Part shown: in pieces, positions 56,305 through 64,000 of the stretch | Layout of the letters: every line of letters begins with the position of its first letter | How positions within the stretch are numbered: position 1 is the first letter of the stretch | NCBI RefSeq assembly: GCF_009796805.1 | Contig: NZ_CP047029.1 | Span: forward strand, 3,672,001-3,736,000 | From: Algibacter sp. L1A34 | GTDB taxonomy: Bacteria; Bacteroidota; Bacteroidia; Flavobacteriales; Flavobacteriaceae | Direction of reading: 5' to 3' | DNA length: 64,000 nucleotides | The notes under the pieces: model-generated | The model's database searches: none | Told to the model about the DNA's origin: nothing | What the model saw: only the letters and a program-made list of their open reading frames with translations | Translations under genes and position numbers: made by a program

Positions 56305-57042
56305 ATGTTGAAAAATAGACAATTGATAATAAATAGCAACAATAGAATTCAAAAGGTTTTCTTAAAATTTTGTTGTCTTTATGTGCTTGTATTCGTGTTC
56401 TCATGCAAATCTGATGCTTCTAAAGACACAACCACTTTAGATGAAACTACTACTCAAAACGAAACCAAAAGCACTGAAAATAGTAATTCTAAGAAAATCA
56501 TCTTTTTTGGAGATAGTTTAACCGCAGGCTATGGCTTAGAAGATGTTAACGATGCCTTTCCTGCCCTAATACAAAGTAAAATAGATTCTTTACAGCTAGA
56601 TTATACTATTGTGAATTCTGGTATTAGTGGTGAAACAACTTCGGGTGGAAAAAATAGAATTGATTGGGTTTTAAATGAAGAGCCTAGTATTTTTATTTTA
56701 GAATTAGGCGCTAATGATGGTTTACGCGGTGTGCCTTTAGATCAATCTAAAGCTAATTTACAAGCTATTATTGATGCTGTTAAAAAGAAATACCCAGATA
56801 CTAAAATTGTTTTAGCAGGTATGCAAATACCACCTAATATGGGGCAAGACTATACCTCAGAATTTAAAAATATGTTTCCTGCATTAGCTGAAGAAAACAA
56901 CTTGTATTTAGTTCCTTTTTTATTAGAAGATGTTGGCGGTATTGAGTCTTTAAATCAATCTGATGGTATTCATCCTACAAAAGAAGGTCATAAAATATTG
57001 GCTAAGAATGTTTGGGATGTTTTACAGCCAATTCTTAAATAA
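56305..57042 (+). CDS. GDSL-type esterase lipoprotein (TesA/arylesterase family)
   Basis: 245 residues. A lipoprotein signal with lipobox VFSC (Cys about 34) precedes an SGNH-hydrolase fold: block I FFGDSLTAGYG with catalytic Ser, block II SGISGETTSGG, block III LGANDGLRG and block V DGIHPTKEGH with catalytic Asp/His. Members hydrolyse thioesters, lysophospholipids or arylesters in the periplasm. The gene pairs divergently with the ABC exporter, a conserved arrangement (TesA beside a LolDE-like exporter) that suggests a role in lipid handling. A broken copy of its 3' end lies at 59564. Confidence 0.93.
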   Translation: MLKNRQLIINSNNRIQKVFLKFCCLYVLVFVFSCKSDASKDTTTLDETTTQNETKSTENSNSKKIIFFGDSLTAGYGLEDVNDAFPALIQSKIDSLQLDYTIVNSGISGETTSGGKNRIDWVLNEEPSIFILELGANDGLRGVPLDQSKANLQAIIDAVKKKYPDTKIVLAGMQIPPNMGQDYTSEFKNMFPALAEENNLYLVPFLLEDVGGIESLNQSDGIHPTKEGHKILAKNVWDVLQPILK

Positions 57043-57069
57043 TAAACCACTTTTTTTAATCATTTAAAA

Positions 57070-57246
57070 CTATTTTTTATCCTTACGTTTCTTTCTCCAA
57101 AGTATACAAAAGAAAACTGCTAAAACGGGTAAAATAATAAACACAATCAACTCAAACGGATCCGATAAATCTAATGGTTGGTTGTCGTCGGGGTTTGGCG
57201 TTCCCATGGGTAATTGTAAAATCAATATATTAAATAGTGCTAGCAT
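57070..57246 (-). CDS. Short single-span membrane protein
   Basis: A 58-codon frame shorter than common ORF cut-offs. The product starts MLALFNILILQLPMGTPNPD, has a hydrophobic segment FELIVFIILPVLAVFFCILW (residues 31-50) and ends in a basic tail RKKRKDKK. The Pro/Asp-rich linker and basic tail look like a real small membrane protein, and I recall similar proteins in flavobacteria. It is convergent with the esterase gene, 27 nt after its stop. Function unknown. Confidence 0.7.
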   Translation of the reverse strand: MLALFNILILQLPMGTPNPDDNQPLDLSDPFELIVFIILPVLAVFFCILWRKKRKDKK

Positions 57247-57468
57247 ATTTTTAAGGGTTTTACCCCAATTTATGAATTTAAAAACGGCTAACCAATCTAA
57301 AAGCTAACTAACTTTGTTAAGAGATTATAAGTTCCTGAAAAAGTTATTATCTCTTAATATTTTATAAATTGAATATTCTGTACAAGGACTAAAGTTTTTT
57401 CAAATACGCGATTCTCAGCGAACGACAAAATTTGATGTTTTTACTGAAAAAATAAAATCTTGGTGTTG
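57247..57468. other. Intergenic stretch with no visible gene
   Basis: About 220 bp upstream of the small membrane protein gene and downstream of the kinase-like gene. AT-rich, no clear hairpin or frame. Confidence 0.5.
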
Positions 57469-58437
57469 CTACTTCAAAATAAGCGTTCGTGCCATTTCTA
57501 AAAGCAACTTTTTTTCTTCAATAGATCTTTTTAAAGGCAATTGCGCCAAACCAATTAATCTGCGCATAATTTCTATTCCCGCAACTTGGGCAAGCAAATT
57601 GGCGTTCAAGGTTTTAGGATATCTATTTTTTATGGTTTCTAAACAATCGATGTTCATGGTGATCATAATAGTATGTGCGGCCATAACGCCAATATCAAAT
57701 TCTGCAAAACCCATAAAACTGAATTCCGGATCAATGACATAGGTATGGTTTTCCTTCGTCATCCAACTTCCAGGATAATAATCGCCATGCAAAAGTGTAT
57801 CGCCTTTAGATAAGTATTGTTCGCCAACCTTTGCAATCTCTGTTTTTAAAGCGGCATCATGTCTGTAAATTAAAGCCAATTCCTGAAGTCCGTTTTGAAT
57901 GGTATCTAAATGAAAATCGCTATCCTTTAAAAAAGGCAAAACAAATATGTGCTGATGGTTAAGCAAACGCAAGTCCATATTTTCAGGATATGCTGTAGGT
58001 TTAGATTTATGAATTTCCGCAGCAATGTCTATAAGTTCATGCAGTTGCGAGCTGTCCATCGTTCTATCCTCATAGAGATACGACATATCTTTGCAGTCGC
58101 CTAAATCTTCCAGAATAAGCAAATAATTATCTGCGTTATAAGCCAGTATTTTAGGAATATGTGGCGCAATAACCTTATTAGTAACCGCTTTGTAAAACTG
58201 AAATTCTACATCGATACGCTCAATAGGTGCTGTAATATCTTGATATTTCTGAACAAACGGACGCGATTGTTTTACAATAAACGACCGCGTATTGGTACGG
58301 ATTCTAAGCACCACATTCATGTTGCCCTCACCCGGTTTTTCTATAGAAAGAATACGTTCTTGTTTTAGGACTAAAAACCCCATGGTATTTAAACACATTT
58401 CAAAATCTAAAATGGAACTATTAACATCTAAATACAT
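57469..58437 (-). CDS. Aminoglycoside-phosphotransferase-fold kinase
   Basis: 322 residues with the APH/choline-kinase fold. ATP-binding Lys56 in FIVKQ, Glu78, hinge ILEDLG, the catalytic motif HGDYYPGSWM (Asp219) and the metal motif IDPEFSFMGF (Asp236). The usual HGDxxxxN is replaced by Ser/Trp after the Gly, as in 5-methylthioribose-kinase-like proteins (HGDLHTGS). It begins 3 nt after the nucleoside hydrolase stop codon, so a sugar released by that enzyme is a natural candidate substrate. Substrate is inferred, not shown. Confidence 0.85.
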   Translation of the reverse strand: MYLDVNSSILDFEMCLNTMGFLVLKQERILSIEKPGEGNMNVVLRIRTNTRSFIVKQSRPFVQKYQDITAPIERIDVEFQFYKAVTNKVIAPHIPKILAYNADNYLLILEDLGDCKDMSYLYEDRTMDSSQLHELIDIAAEIHKSKPTAYPENMDLRLLNHQHIFVLPFLKDSDFHLDTIQNGLQELALIYRHDAALKTEIAKVGEQYLSKGDTLLHGDYYPGSWMTKENHTYVIDPEFSFMGFAEFDIGVMAAHTIMITMNIDCLETIKNRYPKTLNANLLAQVAGIEIMRRLIGLAQLPLKRSIEEKKLLLEMARTLILK

Positions 58438-58440
58438 AGG

Positions 58441-59424
58441 TTATTTTTTATTTAAGCTTTGCCAGAAATCTGTTTTCATAAGGTCTACCTCTATTTTGGT
58501 ATGGATGTTTATTAAACGTGGTGTGTTTTCTGGAGGCGTTAAAAAGGTTTCAATCTTCGATAATTCCGGATGTGCGAGTGCTTCAATAATAGCAACATCC
58601 CACATAATCCAGCTTTTCTTTTCCGGATCGTCTTTGGTCCACCAACGCTCGTACGTGTCCCATCGGTTTATTAAATAATCGGCAATACCGCCTTTGTTTT
58701 TTAATTGCGCATCCACTTCTGCTTTAGTAAACACCAAGTGTTGGCTGGTTGTTGCCGTCATGATACTTAAATCGAGATCTTTAGTATTTAGAAGAATATC
58801 CACCGCTTTGGGGTCGTTGCCTGTATTGAATTCCTTTTTATTATACGCGTTGGTTTCCACGGTATGCCAAAAACCAAGATAATGCACTTTTAGTTTGTCT
58901 ATAATCGATGGATCTTCTAAAATAGCACTCGCCACATTGGTGCTCGATCCTAAAATAACCACGTTCAACTTTTCGCCAGCGGGTAATTTATGCGCCATTT
59001 TAACAATGAAGTTTGATGCCGGAGAACTCGCTGGTTCTGTACTATTGGTTATCGGTACATTGCTTCCCAGTGGTAACGGAATGCTGTAATTCCCCATTAA
59101 GTTCAGTATCTTTTCGTTAATATCTTGGCTTTCTTGTACGGTGTTTTCGGTTGCTAATGGCGATGTATGAAATTGTGCCGAAGTAATCCCCAAAATATTA
59201 AAATTCGGTTCTTTAATAGCTCTAACTATAGCATAAAGATCGTCGACTTCATTGGCGGTATCGGCATCAATAATGATGGGTAAACGCGTGTCTTTTACCT
59301 GTGCGCCTGCTGTAACCTGAGTAAAAACAGAAACTAAAAGTATTAATTGAAACAAAGAAACGTAAATTCCTTTATTGAAATTTACGCTCTTAAATATATT
59401 GAGTTTATGATGTTGTTGTTGCAT
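58441..59424 (-). CDS. Exported inosine-uridine-type nucleoside hydrolase
   Basis: 327 residues. A hydrophobic signal-like segment (about residues 20-41, FQLILLVSVFTQVTAGA) precedes the nucleoside hydrolase core. The calcium-binding motif is DADTANEVDD (residues 53-62), a variant of DTDxGxDD; further blocks are NVVILGSSTNVASAI and FNTGNDPKAVDILLN. It cleaves the N-glycosidic bond of nucleosides, and the signal suggests the periplasm. Together with the kinase it forms a two-gene operon; their different compartments would require uptake of the sugar in between. Confidence 0.9.
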   Translation of the reverse strand: MQQQHHKLNIFKSVNFNKGIYVSLFQLILLVSVFTQVTAGAQVKDTRLPIIIDADTANEVDDLYAIVRAIKEPNFNILGITSAQFHTSPLATENTVQESQDINEKILNLMGNYSIPLPLGSNVPITNSTEPASSPASNFIVKMAHKLPAGEKLNVVILGSSTNVASAILEDPSIIDKLKVHYLGFWHTVETNAYNKKEFNTGNDPKAVDILLNTKDLDLSIMTATTSQHLVFTKAEVDAQLKNKGGIADYLINRWDTYERWWTKDDPEKKSWIMWDVAIIEALAHPELSKIETFLTPPENTPRLINIHTKIEVDLMKTDFWQSLNKK

Positions 59425-59834
59425 GTAGACTTTCTATAATTGCTGAAATAATTTGTATTTACAAAAGTACAAACTATACGATTGATGCAGCCTTTGGTCG
59501 CAGAAAGTGATGGAACATTACTTGGTTGGGGAATGGGTTGTTTTTAATTCTTTTTTTTATTGGAAAATGTTAGTGATATTGAGTATTCAAATCAATCTGA
59601 AGGTATTCATCCAACAAAAGAAGGTCATAAAAATATTGGGTAAGAATGTTCAGGAGGGTGTTGTTAAATAGAGAAGGCTGTTATCTAATTACCTGTATGT
59701 CGACAGTTATGTTAGTTACTCAAGTTAATATTTAAATCAAAAAAAATTAAGAATTATTTCTGGCAATTCATTTTAGTACAAAATTAATCTCAACCATTTT
59801 TTATCAAAAAAAACTTAAATTTTGGTAGCACAAT
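59425..59834. other. 410-bp region at the edge of the restriction-modification-like cassette
   Basis: The only recognisable content is a truncated duplicate of the esterase 3' end (59564-59669). The rest is AT-rich without frames or strong hairpins. It separates the nucleoside hydrolase start from the methyltransferase 3' end. Confidence 0.6.
59564..59669 (+). pseudogene. Truncated duplicate of the GDSL esterase 3' end
   Basis: The plus strand reads SDIEYSNQSEGIHPTKEGHK, then breaks. It matches the end of the esterase gene (about 56930-57035), including ATCAATCTGAAGGTATTCAT against ATCAATCTGATGGTATTCAT, with one indel (an extra A) that ends the frame at TAA. Catalytic Ser and most of the enzyme are absent. 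It is a duplication remnant. Confidence 0.85.
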
Positions 59835-61181
59835 TTATATTGAAATTATTTCTTCTTTATTAATATTATTATTTGGTACTATATCGATATGAATATCTTC
59901 TGCAACAATCAACTCTCTAGCAATCAATTCAACAACATGTGCATTAACGGCATTACCAAGAGCTCCAAAGCAACTTCCTAGATTCTCAGGTAATTTAATT
60001 CCGTTTAAAGATTGTATACGAGCACCTTCTGTTGGAGTTATATATCTATATTCCCAACTAATAATTGGTATTTGTGTACTTACAGTAACTAATGAAGGAA
60101 AGAAATCTGTTTTTTTAACTCTAACACCTGAACCTCTAAATTGTATTATATATTTAGATAAATCTCTCTCTCCCCCTTGGACATTCCATTCAAATTTTTG
60201 CCAACTAGATACACCTAATTCATTAATTTTTTTCACAATTGGATGCAATTCTGCTTTATACTTTTCATAAAAAGCTCTATTACTTCTTATATAATGTTTT
60301 TTCCAATTAGGAAACGGAATAGGTTTTCCTGTTTTTTTATGTAATTGATTTTTCTTTGCATAATTAGGTAAATTATTAAATTTTTCTTCTCTAGTCATAC
60401 CTTTGAGAGGTACACCAAATTTCCCTTTACTTTTACCTAAAGCAATAGAAGAAGTTCTAAATGGTATTTCATATTCAAAAGGATAAGTTGCTCCAAATTC
60501 CATACTCCAAATAGGAAAACCAGGTAAACTATCTTCTAAGGGAATTTTATCAATAAATTCCTGCCACAATTTAATAACTGAAATTTTTTCATCTTCAAGT
60601 TTGGTTGCATCAGATGGATTTACATCTAAAAAATTTAATATTGAATCAGTTGATTCTGATGGTTCTGGCCAATTAAAATGTTGTAAATTAGTTCTAGAAC
60701 CTATAATAAATATTCTTTCTCTATGTTGTGGGATTCCGTAATTATGTGGGGATAAAATTTTATCGTCAATTATGTATCCAAGTTTGTTCTCTAGCTTATC
60801 TTTAATGTATTTCCATGTATTAAAATCATCATGACTTTTTAGATTCCTAACATTTTCTAAAATAAAATATTCAGGTTTGTGATAATCAATGATTTCTACT
60901 AATTTATCAAATAAATTTCCATTTTTTTCATCGTCAAGTCCCATTTGGTCTCCAGCTTTGGAAAATGGTTGGCAAGGGAATCCTGCACAAAGAATATCAA
61001 ATTCAGGTATATTAGGTATATCAACTTTTGTTATATCACGGTTTACGCCAATATTAAAGTTTTCTTCATATAACTTAGCCAAATATTCTTTTTTTTCACT
61101 AGCGAAAACACACTCATGTCCAAGTCTTTCAAGTGCTATATGAAATCCTCCTAAACCAGCAAATAAATCTATAAATCTCAT
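59835..61181 (-). CDS. C5-cytosine DNA methyltransferase (type II-like)
   Basis: 448 residues. Canonical motifs in order: I DLFAGLGGF (5-13), IV GFPCQPFSKAG with catalytic Cys70, VI FILENVRNL (Glu109), VIII PQHRERIFIIG (151-161), a 200-residue target-recognition region, IX with RGSGVRVKKTDFFPSLV and X GALGNAVNAHVV (near 408-419). It methylates cytosine C5; target unknown. It overlaps the upstream putative endonuclease gene by 4 nt (ATGA) and is last in a three-gene operon. Its usual job would be to protect the host DNA from the partner nuclease. Confidence 0.96.
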   Translation of the reverse strand: MRFIDLFAGLGGFHIALERLGHECVFASEKKEYLAKLYEENFNIGVNRDITKVDIPNIPEFDILCAGFPCQPFSKAGDQMGLDDEKNGNLFDKLVEIIDYHKPEYFILENVRNLKSHDDFNTWKYIKDKLENKLGYIIDDKILSPHNYGIPQHRERIFIIGSRTNLQHFNWPEPSESTDSILNFLDVNPSDATKLEDEKISVIKLWQEFIDKIPLEDSLPGFPIWSMEFGATYPFEYEIPFRTSSIALGKSKGKFGVPLKGMTREEKFNNLPNYAKKNQLHKKTGKPIPFPNWKKHYIRSNRAFYEKYKAELHPIVKKINELGVSSWQKFEWNVQGGERDLSKYIIQFRGSGVRVKKTDFFPSLVTVSTQIPIISWEYRYITPTEGARIQSLNGIKLPENLGSCFGALGNAVNAHVVELIARELIVAEDIHIDIVPNNNINKEEIISI

Positions 61182-61981
61182 ATTCCAGTTGCTAATTTAG
61201 TCTCACACCAAGTTTTTACATCTTTTCTTAAATCTTCATTTACATCTTTTTCATATAAAAAATTATAGATTCTAAGTCTATCAAGGAGCATTCCAAATGT
61301 TGAAGCATTTTTTTCCCATTTCTTTTTTTCAACATAATCAACAGTTGATATCGATTGAATAATATTTTCTCTATACCATGAGAGATATCTATCCCATCTA
61401 TTCATTATTATAGGTTTTTTTGCTGTCCAATGCTTACCTGCTGCACATTGTAGTAAAACATATAAATTAGAACCTCTATTGTCATTAAAAGATTTATAGC
61501 CAACAACATCTACACCATCATCTTTATAGTTTGAATCGGCTCTTTCTCCTCTCATTTCGTTACAAAGTTTGGATACTTCATTTAAATTATCATTAAAGCC
61601 CATTGCCACAGGAAAACCTAAAGTAAATATTTCTCCATTTATAAAATTTTTTAAAGCTTCTCCTGATATTCTTTCAAATAAATTGGTTCCACCTGAATTA
61701 TCATTAGCTCCATTGAAAGCATAGAATAAGCATAAAAAATATTCGGGTATTTCATCCCAAGAAAAATTAGGAATTATCCTGTTATTAGAAATAGTATAAA
61801 TAGGTTTTTTATATAAATTAGCTCTTGACTCTAAGACACTTATCCATTCATCAACAATAGTTTCGTCTTCTCCACTTAAACTACAAATTAATGATTTACT
61901 TAATGGTCTTTTATCTTTAAGTAAATTTAATTCTAACCACTCAATTTCTCGACCAGTTTTAAAACCAATATATTGTGACAT
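61178..61981 (-). CDS. Putative PD-(D/E)XK-type restriction endonuclease
   Basis: 267 residues of no named family. A nuclease core is suggested by LFERISGEALKNF (Glu103, first helix), KDDGVDVVGYKSF (Asp155, Asp158) and LYVLLQCAAGKHW (Gln178, Lys183), the layout D...D-x-x-[D]...[Q/E]xxxxK seen in several restriction enzymes where Gln replaces Glu. The N-terminal 90 residues may recognise DNA or partners. It is placed between a ParB-like gene (2-nt gap) and a C5-methyltransferase (4-nt overlap), which supports a restriction role. The spacing of Gln and Lys is longer than in the standard motif, so this stays a prediction. Confidence 0.7.
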   Translation of the reverse strand: MSQYIGFKTGREIEWLELNLLKDKRPLSKSLICSLSGEDETIVDEWISVLESRANLYKKPIYTISNNRIIPNFSWDEIPEYFLCLFYAFNGANDNSGGTNLFERISGEALKNFINGEIFTLGFPVAMGFNDNLNEVSKLCNEMRGERADSNYKDDGVDVVGYKSFNDNRGSNLYVLLQCAAGKHWTAKKPIIMNRWDRYLSWYRENIIQSISTVDYVEKKKWEKNASTFGMLLDRLRIYNFLYEKDVNEDLRKDVKTWCETKLATGI

Positions 61982-61983
61982 TA

Positions 61984-63174
61984 TTATAGCAGATTAGATT
62001 TTAAAACTGTAATTAACTCTTCTAATTCAGAAACTTGTTTAATTAGTTCTTCGTCATTTTTATACTTATAAGCAAATTGTAAAGATGTTTGCATTGCTTT
62101 ACTTGCATCGTTTAATTTTTTAGAAAGATAAACTCGTTCTCCATTAGTTCTATCAAAAGCTCCGTCAATATCTTTATGTTGAATTAAAAAATCAACAGCT
62201 TCTTGCTTTTTTACAATATGACTTAATGTACTTGTTATTTTTCTTGAATCTGTTAAAACTGGTTGTTCATTGGTGTTTATATTACCATAAATCCAAGTCA
62301 AAACATTTTTAAAATTATCGTATTTATCTGAAGTAATTAATTCAGAATCTAAATCAACTTTAGAGTAAGCTTCTACTCCTAAATACTCTCTTATTGAGGC
62401 TGAATTATAAGCAACTGTTAATAGTGAAAATTTATTGATGATTGGTCTTACATTAAAATCCAAACTATCTCGAGCTTCTAAAAATAATTTATAAGTAATG
62501 TATTGTTTTCTTAATTTATCAGATCTATCGCCTACTACTTTTTGGACTTGTTTAATTGAATCAGAAATAGAAAGTCCTTTTTCAAGTTCTTGCTCAATTA
62601 CACTTGCTGTATATGCTGCTTGTGCAAAAGCTTCCCATTTTAGTAAACCAGCAATATGTCTAACTCCAAGATAAGAAGATACATCTTCTCTTTTTTCATA
62701 TATAATACAAGGTATATTCGAAATATCTTGTATTATTGATCCATTTTCTGTTTTTGGATAAAACTTATCAATTCCTAATTTATTTCTTAAACTGAAATCT
62801 GTTATTAATTTTATTGCAGATGTTCTTCTATTTCCTTCAACTACTGTGAATCGAATTTCATCGTTATCAACTAAACCTTTTATAGCAGTAGCTAAATCAT
62901 CAGGATTAGTATAATTTGAAAAAGAAAAATCAGAAGGTATTTTATTAGGTACAACAATAATTGGCTCTTCATCAAAATATCCATTTTCCACCAAAGACAT
63001 AGCAACTGCCTCAGTGTCAAAATTTTCGTATAAAACTGATATTAAATCAAATTGAGAAGCCTCATCAGGTTTTTCTAAATAGGGAACTAAACGAGGGTTC
63101 TTTTTATCAACTTCAATTAATTCTATTTTAATATCTAATTGTGGTCTTCTATTACCTTTACCTGCGAAAGTCAT
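61984..63174 (-). CDS. ParB-like nuclease-fold protein of the restriction-modification cassette
   Basis: 396 residues. The N-terminal 110 or so residues have the ParB/sulfiredoxin-like signature: DKKNPRLVPYL, SLVENGYFDEEPIIVVPN, and TVVEGNRRTSAIKLITDF (GNRRTSA, equivalent to the GxxR phosphate-binding motif of ParB). ParB-fold proteins bind nucleotides and sometimes cut DNA. The C-terminal part is helical, ending in a coiled coil (EELIKQVSELEELITVLK). It is first in the operon behind a TATATTTG box (63193-63200 on the minus strand). It may act as a nuclease, a DNA-binding loader or a regulator of the cassette. Confidence 0.82.
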   Translation of the reverse strand: MTFAGKGNRRPQLDIKIELIEVDKKNPRLVPYLEKPDEASQFDLISVLYENFDTEAVAMSLVENGYFDEEPIIVVPNKIPSDFSFSNYTNPDDLATAIKGLVDNDEIRFTVVEGNRRTSAIKLITDFSLRNKLGIDKFYPKTENGSIIQDISNIPCIIYEKREDVSSYLGVRHIAGLLKWEAFAQAAYTASVIEQELEKGLSISDSIKQVQKVVGDRSDKLRKQYITYKLFLEARDSLDFNVRPIINKFSLLTVAYNSASIREYLGVEAYSKVDLDSELITSDKYDNFKNVLTWIYGNINTNEQPVLTDSRKITSTLSHIVKKQEAVDFLIQHKDIDGAFDRTNGERVYLSKKLNDASKAMQTSLQFAYKYKNDEELIKQVSELEELITVLKSNLL

Positions 63175-63192
63175 TTATAACATTGTTTTAAA

Positions 63193-63200
63193 CAAATATA
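63193..63200 (-). promoter_or_regulatory. Possible -7 element of the cassette promoter
   Basis: On the minus strand TATATTTG matches the TAnnTTTG consensus 18 nt before the ParB-like start codon. No good TTG partner was found at the expected distance upstream. Confidence 0.35.
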
Positions 63201-63389
63201 AATATAATATCTAATTAAGAAGCTATTCCATGCATATTTCACTTTGCTACTATTATTTAATGGAAATTATTACATTCAAAAAAAAATATAATAGGGTCTT
63301 ATTATTTATTTTATTAAAAGATTTAAAACCTTAAAAGGGTAGTAATTTTAGAATTAAACGTCTTACTTTTCTACAATAAAACACTTCAC

Positions 63390-64000
63390 TCACCTATGCA
63401 TCGTATCTAAAATCTCAATAATCTCTGTTTTCTTTCGAACAGAAACTGGAACATTTTCGCCATTTTTCAGCATTAAATAACCGCCATCAGATTTTATGTA
63501 TTCACTAACATAATCTAAATTAACCAAGTGACTTTGGTGAATTCTGATAAAACTGTAGCTTTTAAGCATATCTGCAAAATACTTCAATGTTTTAGTTACA
63601 AACACCTTACGCTTGTCTTGAAGATGAAAAATGGTGTTATTACTATCAGATTCACAACGAATAATATCATCTAAACTCACAATAATAATTTTATCTAGTG
63701 TGTGTAACGATATTTTATCTGGCTTTTGTTCTGGAGCAGAAAGTGTTTCTTTTAAAATGGTTAATCGTTCCTTATTAGGTTGTATTTGCTTTTTAGCACG
63801 ATCTACAGCCAAATCCAATTCCTCGTAAGCGTACGGCTTTAAAACATAATCTATAGCCGCAAATTTAAAGGCTCTAATAGCAAACTCATCACTGGCTGTT
63901 ACAAAGATAATTTTCGATTTTAAATCTGGAAAAATCTCTAGAATATCAAAACCAGTTCCATCGCCTAACATAATATCTAAAAATAGAATATCGGGTTGTT
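63390..64000 (-). CDS. LytTR-family response regulator, N-terminus beyond the window
   Basis: The frame stays open to the window edge; upstream of the first ATG it reads QPDILFLDI, the receiver segment carrying the phospho-acceptor Asp, so only the first ~50 residues are missing. The remaining receiver part has KIIFVTASDEFAIRAFKFAA and DYVLKPYAYEELDLAV. After a short linker (about 100) comes a LytTR DNA-binding domain: HTLDKIIIVSLDDIIRCE, RKVFVTKTLKYFADML and IRIHQSHLVNLDYVSEY. It would bind direct repeats in target promoters. The cognate histidine kinase is probably encoded outside the window. Confidence 0.93.
   Translation of the reverse strand, partial: QPDILFLDIMLGDGTGFDILEIFPDLKSKIIFVTASDEFAIRAFKFAAIDYVLKPYAYEELDLAVDRAKKQIQPNKERLTILKETLSAPEQKPDKISLHTLDKIIIVSLDDIIRCESDSNNTIFHLQDKRKVFVTKTLKYFADMLKSYSFIRIHQSHLVNLDYVSEYIKSDGGYLMLKNGENVPVSVRKKTEIIEILDTMHR

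Overview
The window looks like a chromosomal segment of a marine-type member of the Flavobacteriaceae (phylum Bacteroidota). The evidence is low G+C, weak Shine-Dalgarno signals, Bacteroidota-type promoters (TTTG then TAnnTTTG about 18-21 nt later), several secreted proteins ending in type IX secretion (T9SS) sorting domains, and many flavobacterial families (DUF2461, DUF3817, DUF4625, DUF72). No rRNA, tRNA, CRISPR array, transposase or integrase was found.

Layout. 1-1.1 kb: the end of a universal-stress gene and a prohibitin. 1.3-8.7 kb: a complete histidine operon, hisG-D-C-B-H-A-F-IE, preceded by a short leader peptide (HHHFH) and a transcription attenuator. 8.7-17.6 kb: a beta-helix lipoprotein, a TruA-like pseudouridine synthase, Dps, a MscS channel, DUF2461, a GH8 glycosidase, DUF72 and an acyl-CoA thioesterase. 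17.8-22.7 kb: leuC-leuD-(citramalate-synthase-like gene)-leuB behind a clear promoter. 22.9-34 kb: a surface metalloprotease, a T9SS adhesin-like protein, a pentapeptide-repeat protein, a hydrolase/outer-membrane pair and a MscS/DUF3817/VTT membrane group. 34-36.2 kb: a TPR hybrid histidine kinase.

36.2-40.6 kb is an accessory island. One large gene encodes an HD phosphohydrolase domain fused to an Hsp90/GHKL-type ATPase domain. It sits between duplicated non-coding repeats and is a candidate undescribed defence or signalling gene. 40.6-45.7 kb: two surface proteins and a decayed DUF4625 gene. 45.7-48.9 kb: a photolyase-family gene broken by an in-frame stop, an FAD oxidoreductase and a DoxX-like protein. 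49.8-52.6 kb: an S24/LexA-like repressor divergent from a radical-SAM/DUF4130 DNA-repair pair. 53-59.4 kb: a LolD/FtsX-type ABC exporter with a divergent GDSL esterase, a small membrane protein, and a kinase-nucleoside hydrolase pair.

59.6-63.2 kb is a second accessory cassette: a ParB-like protein, a PD-(D/E)XK-like putative endonuclease and a C5-cytosine methyltransferase in a tight three-gene operon. A truncated duplicate of the esterase 3' end marks its edge. The window ends inside a LytTR response regulator.

The strongest points for a second look are the HD-Hsp90 island, the ParB-nuclease-methyltransferase cassette, the histidine attenuator and the citramalate-synthase-like gene in the leucine cluster.
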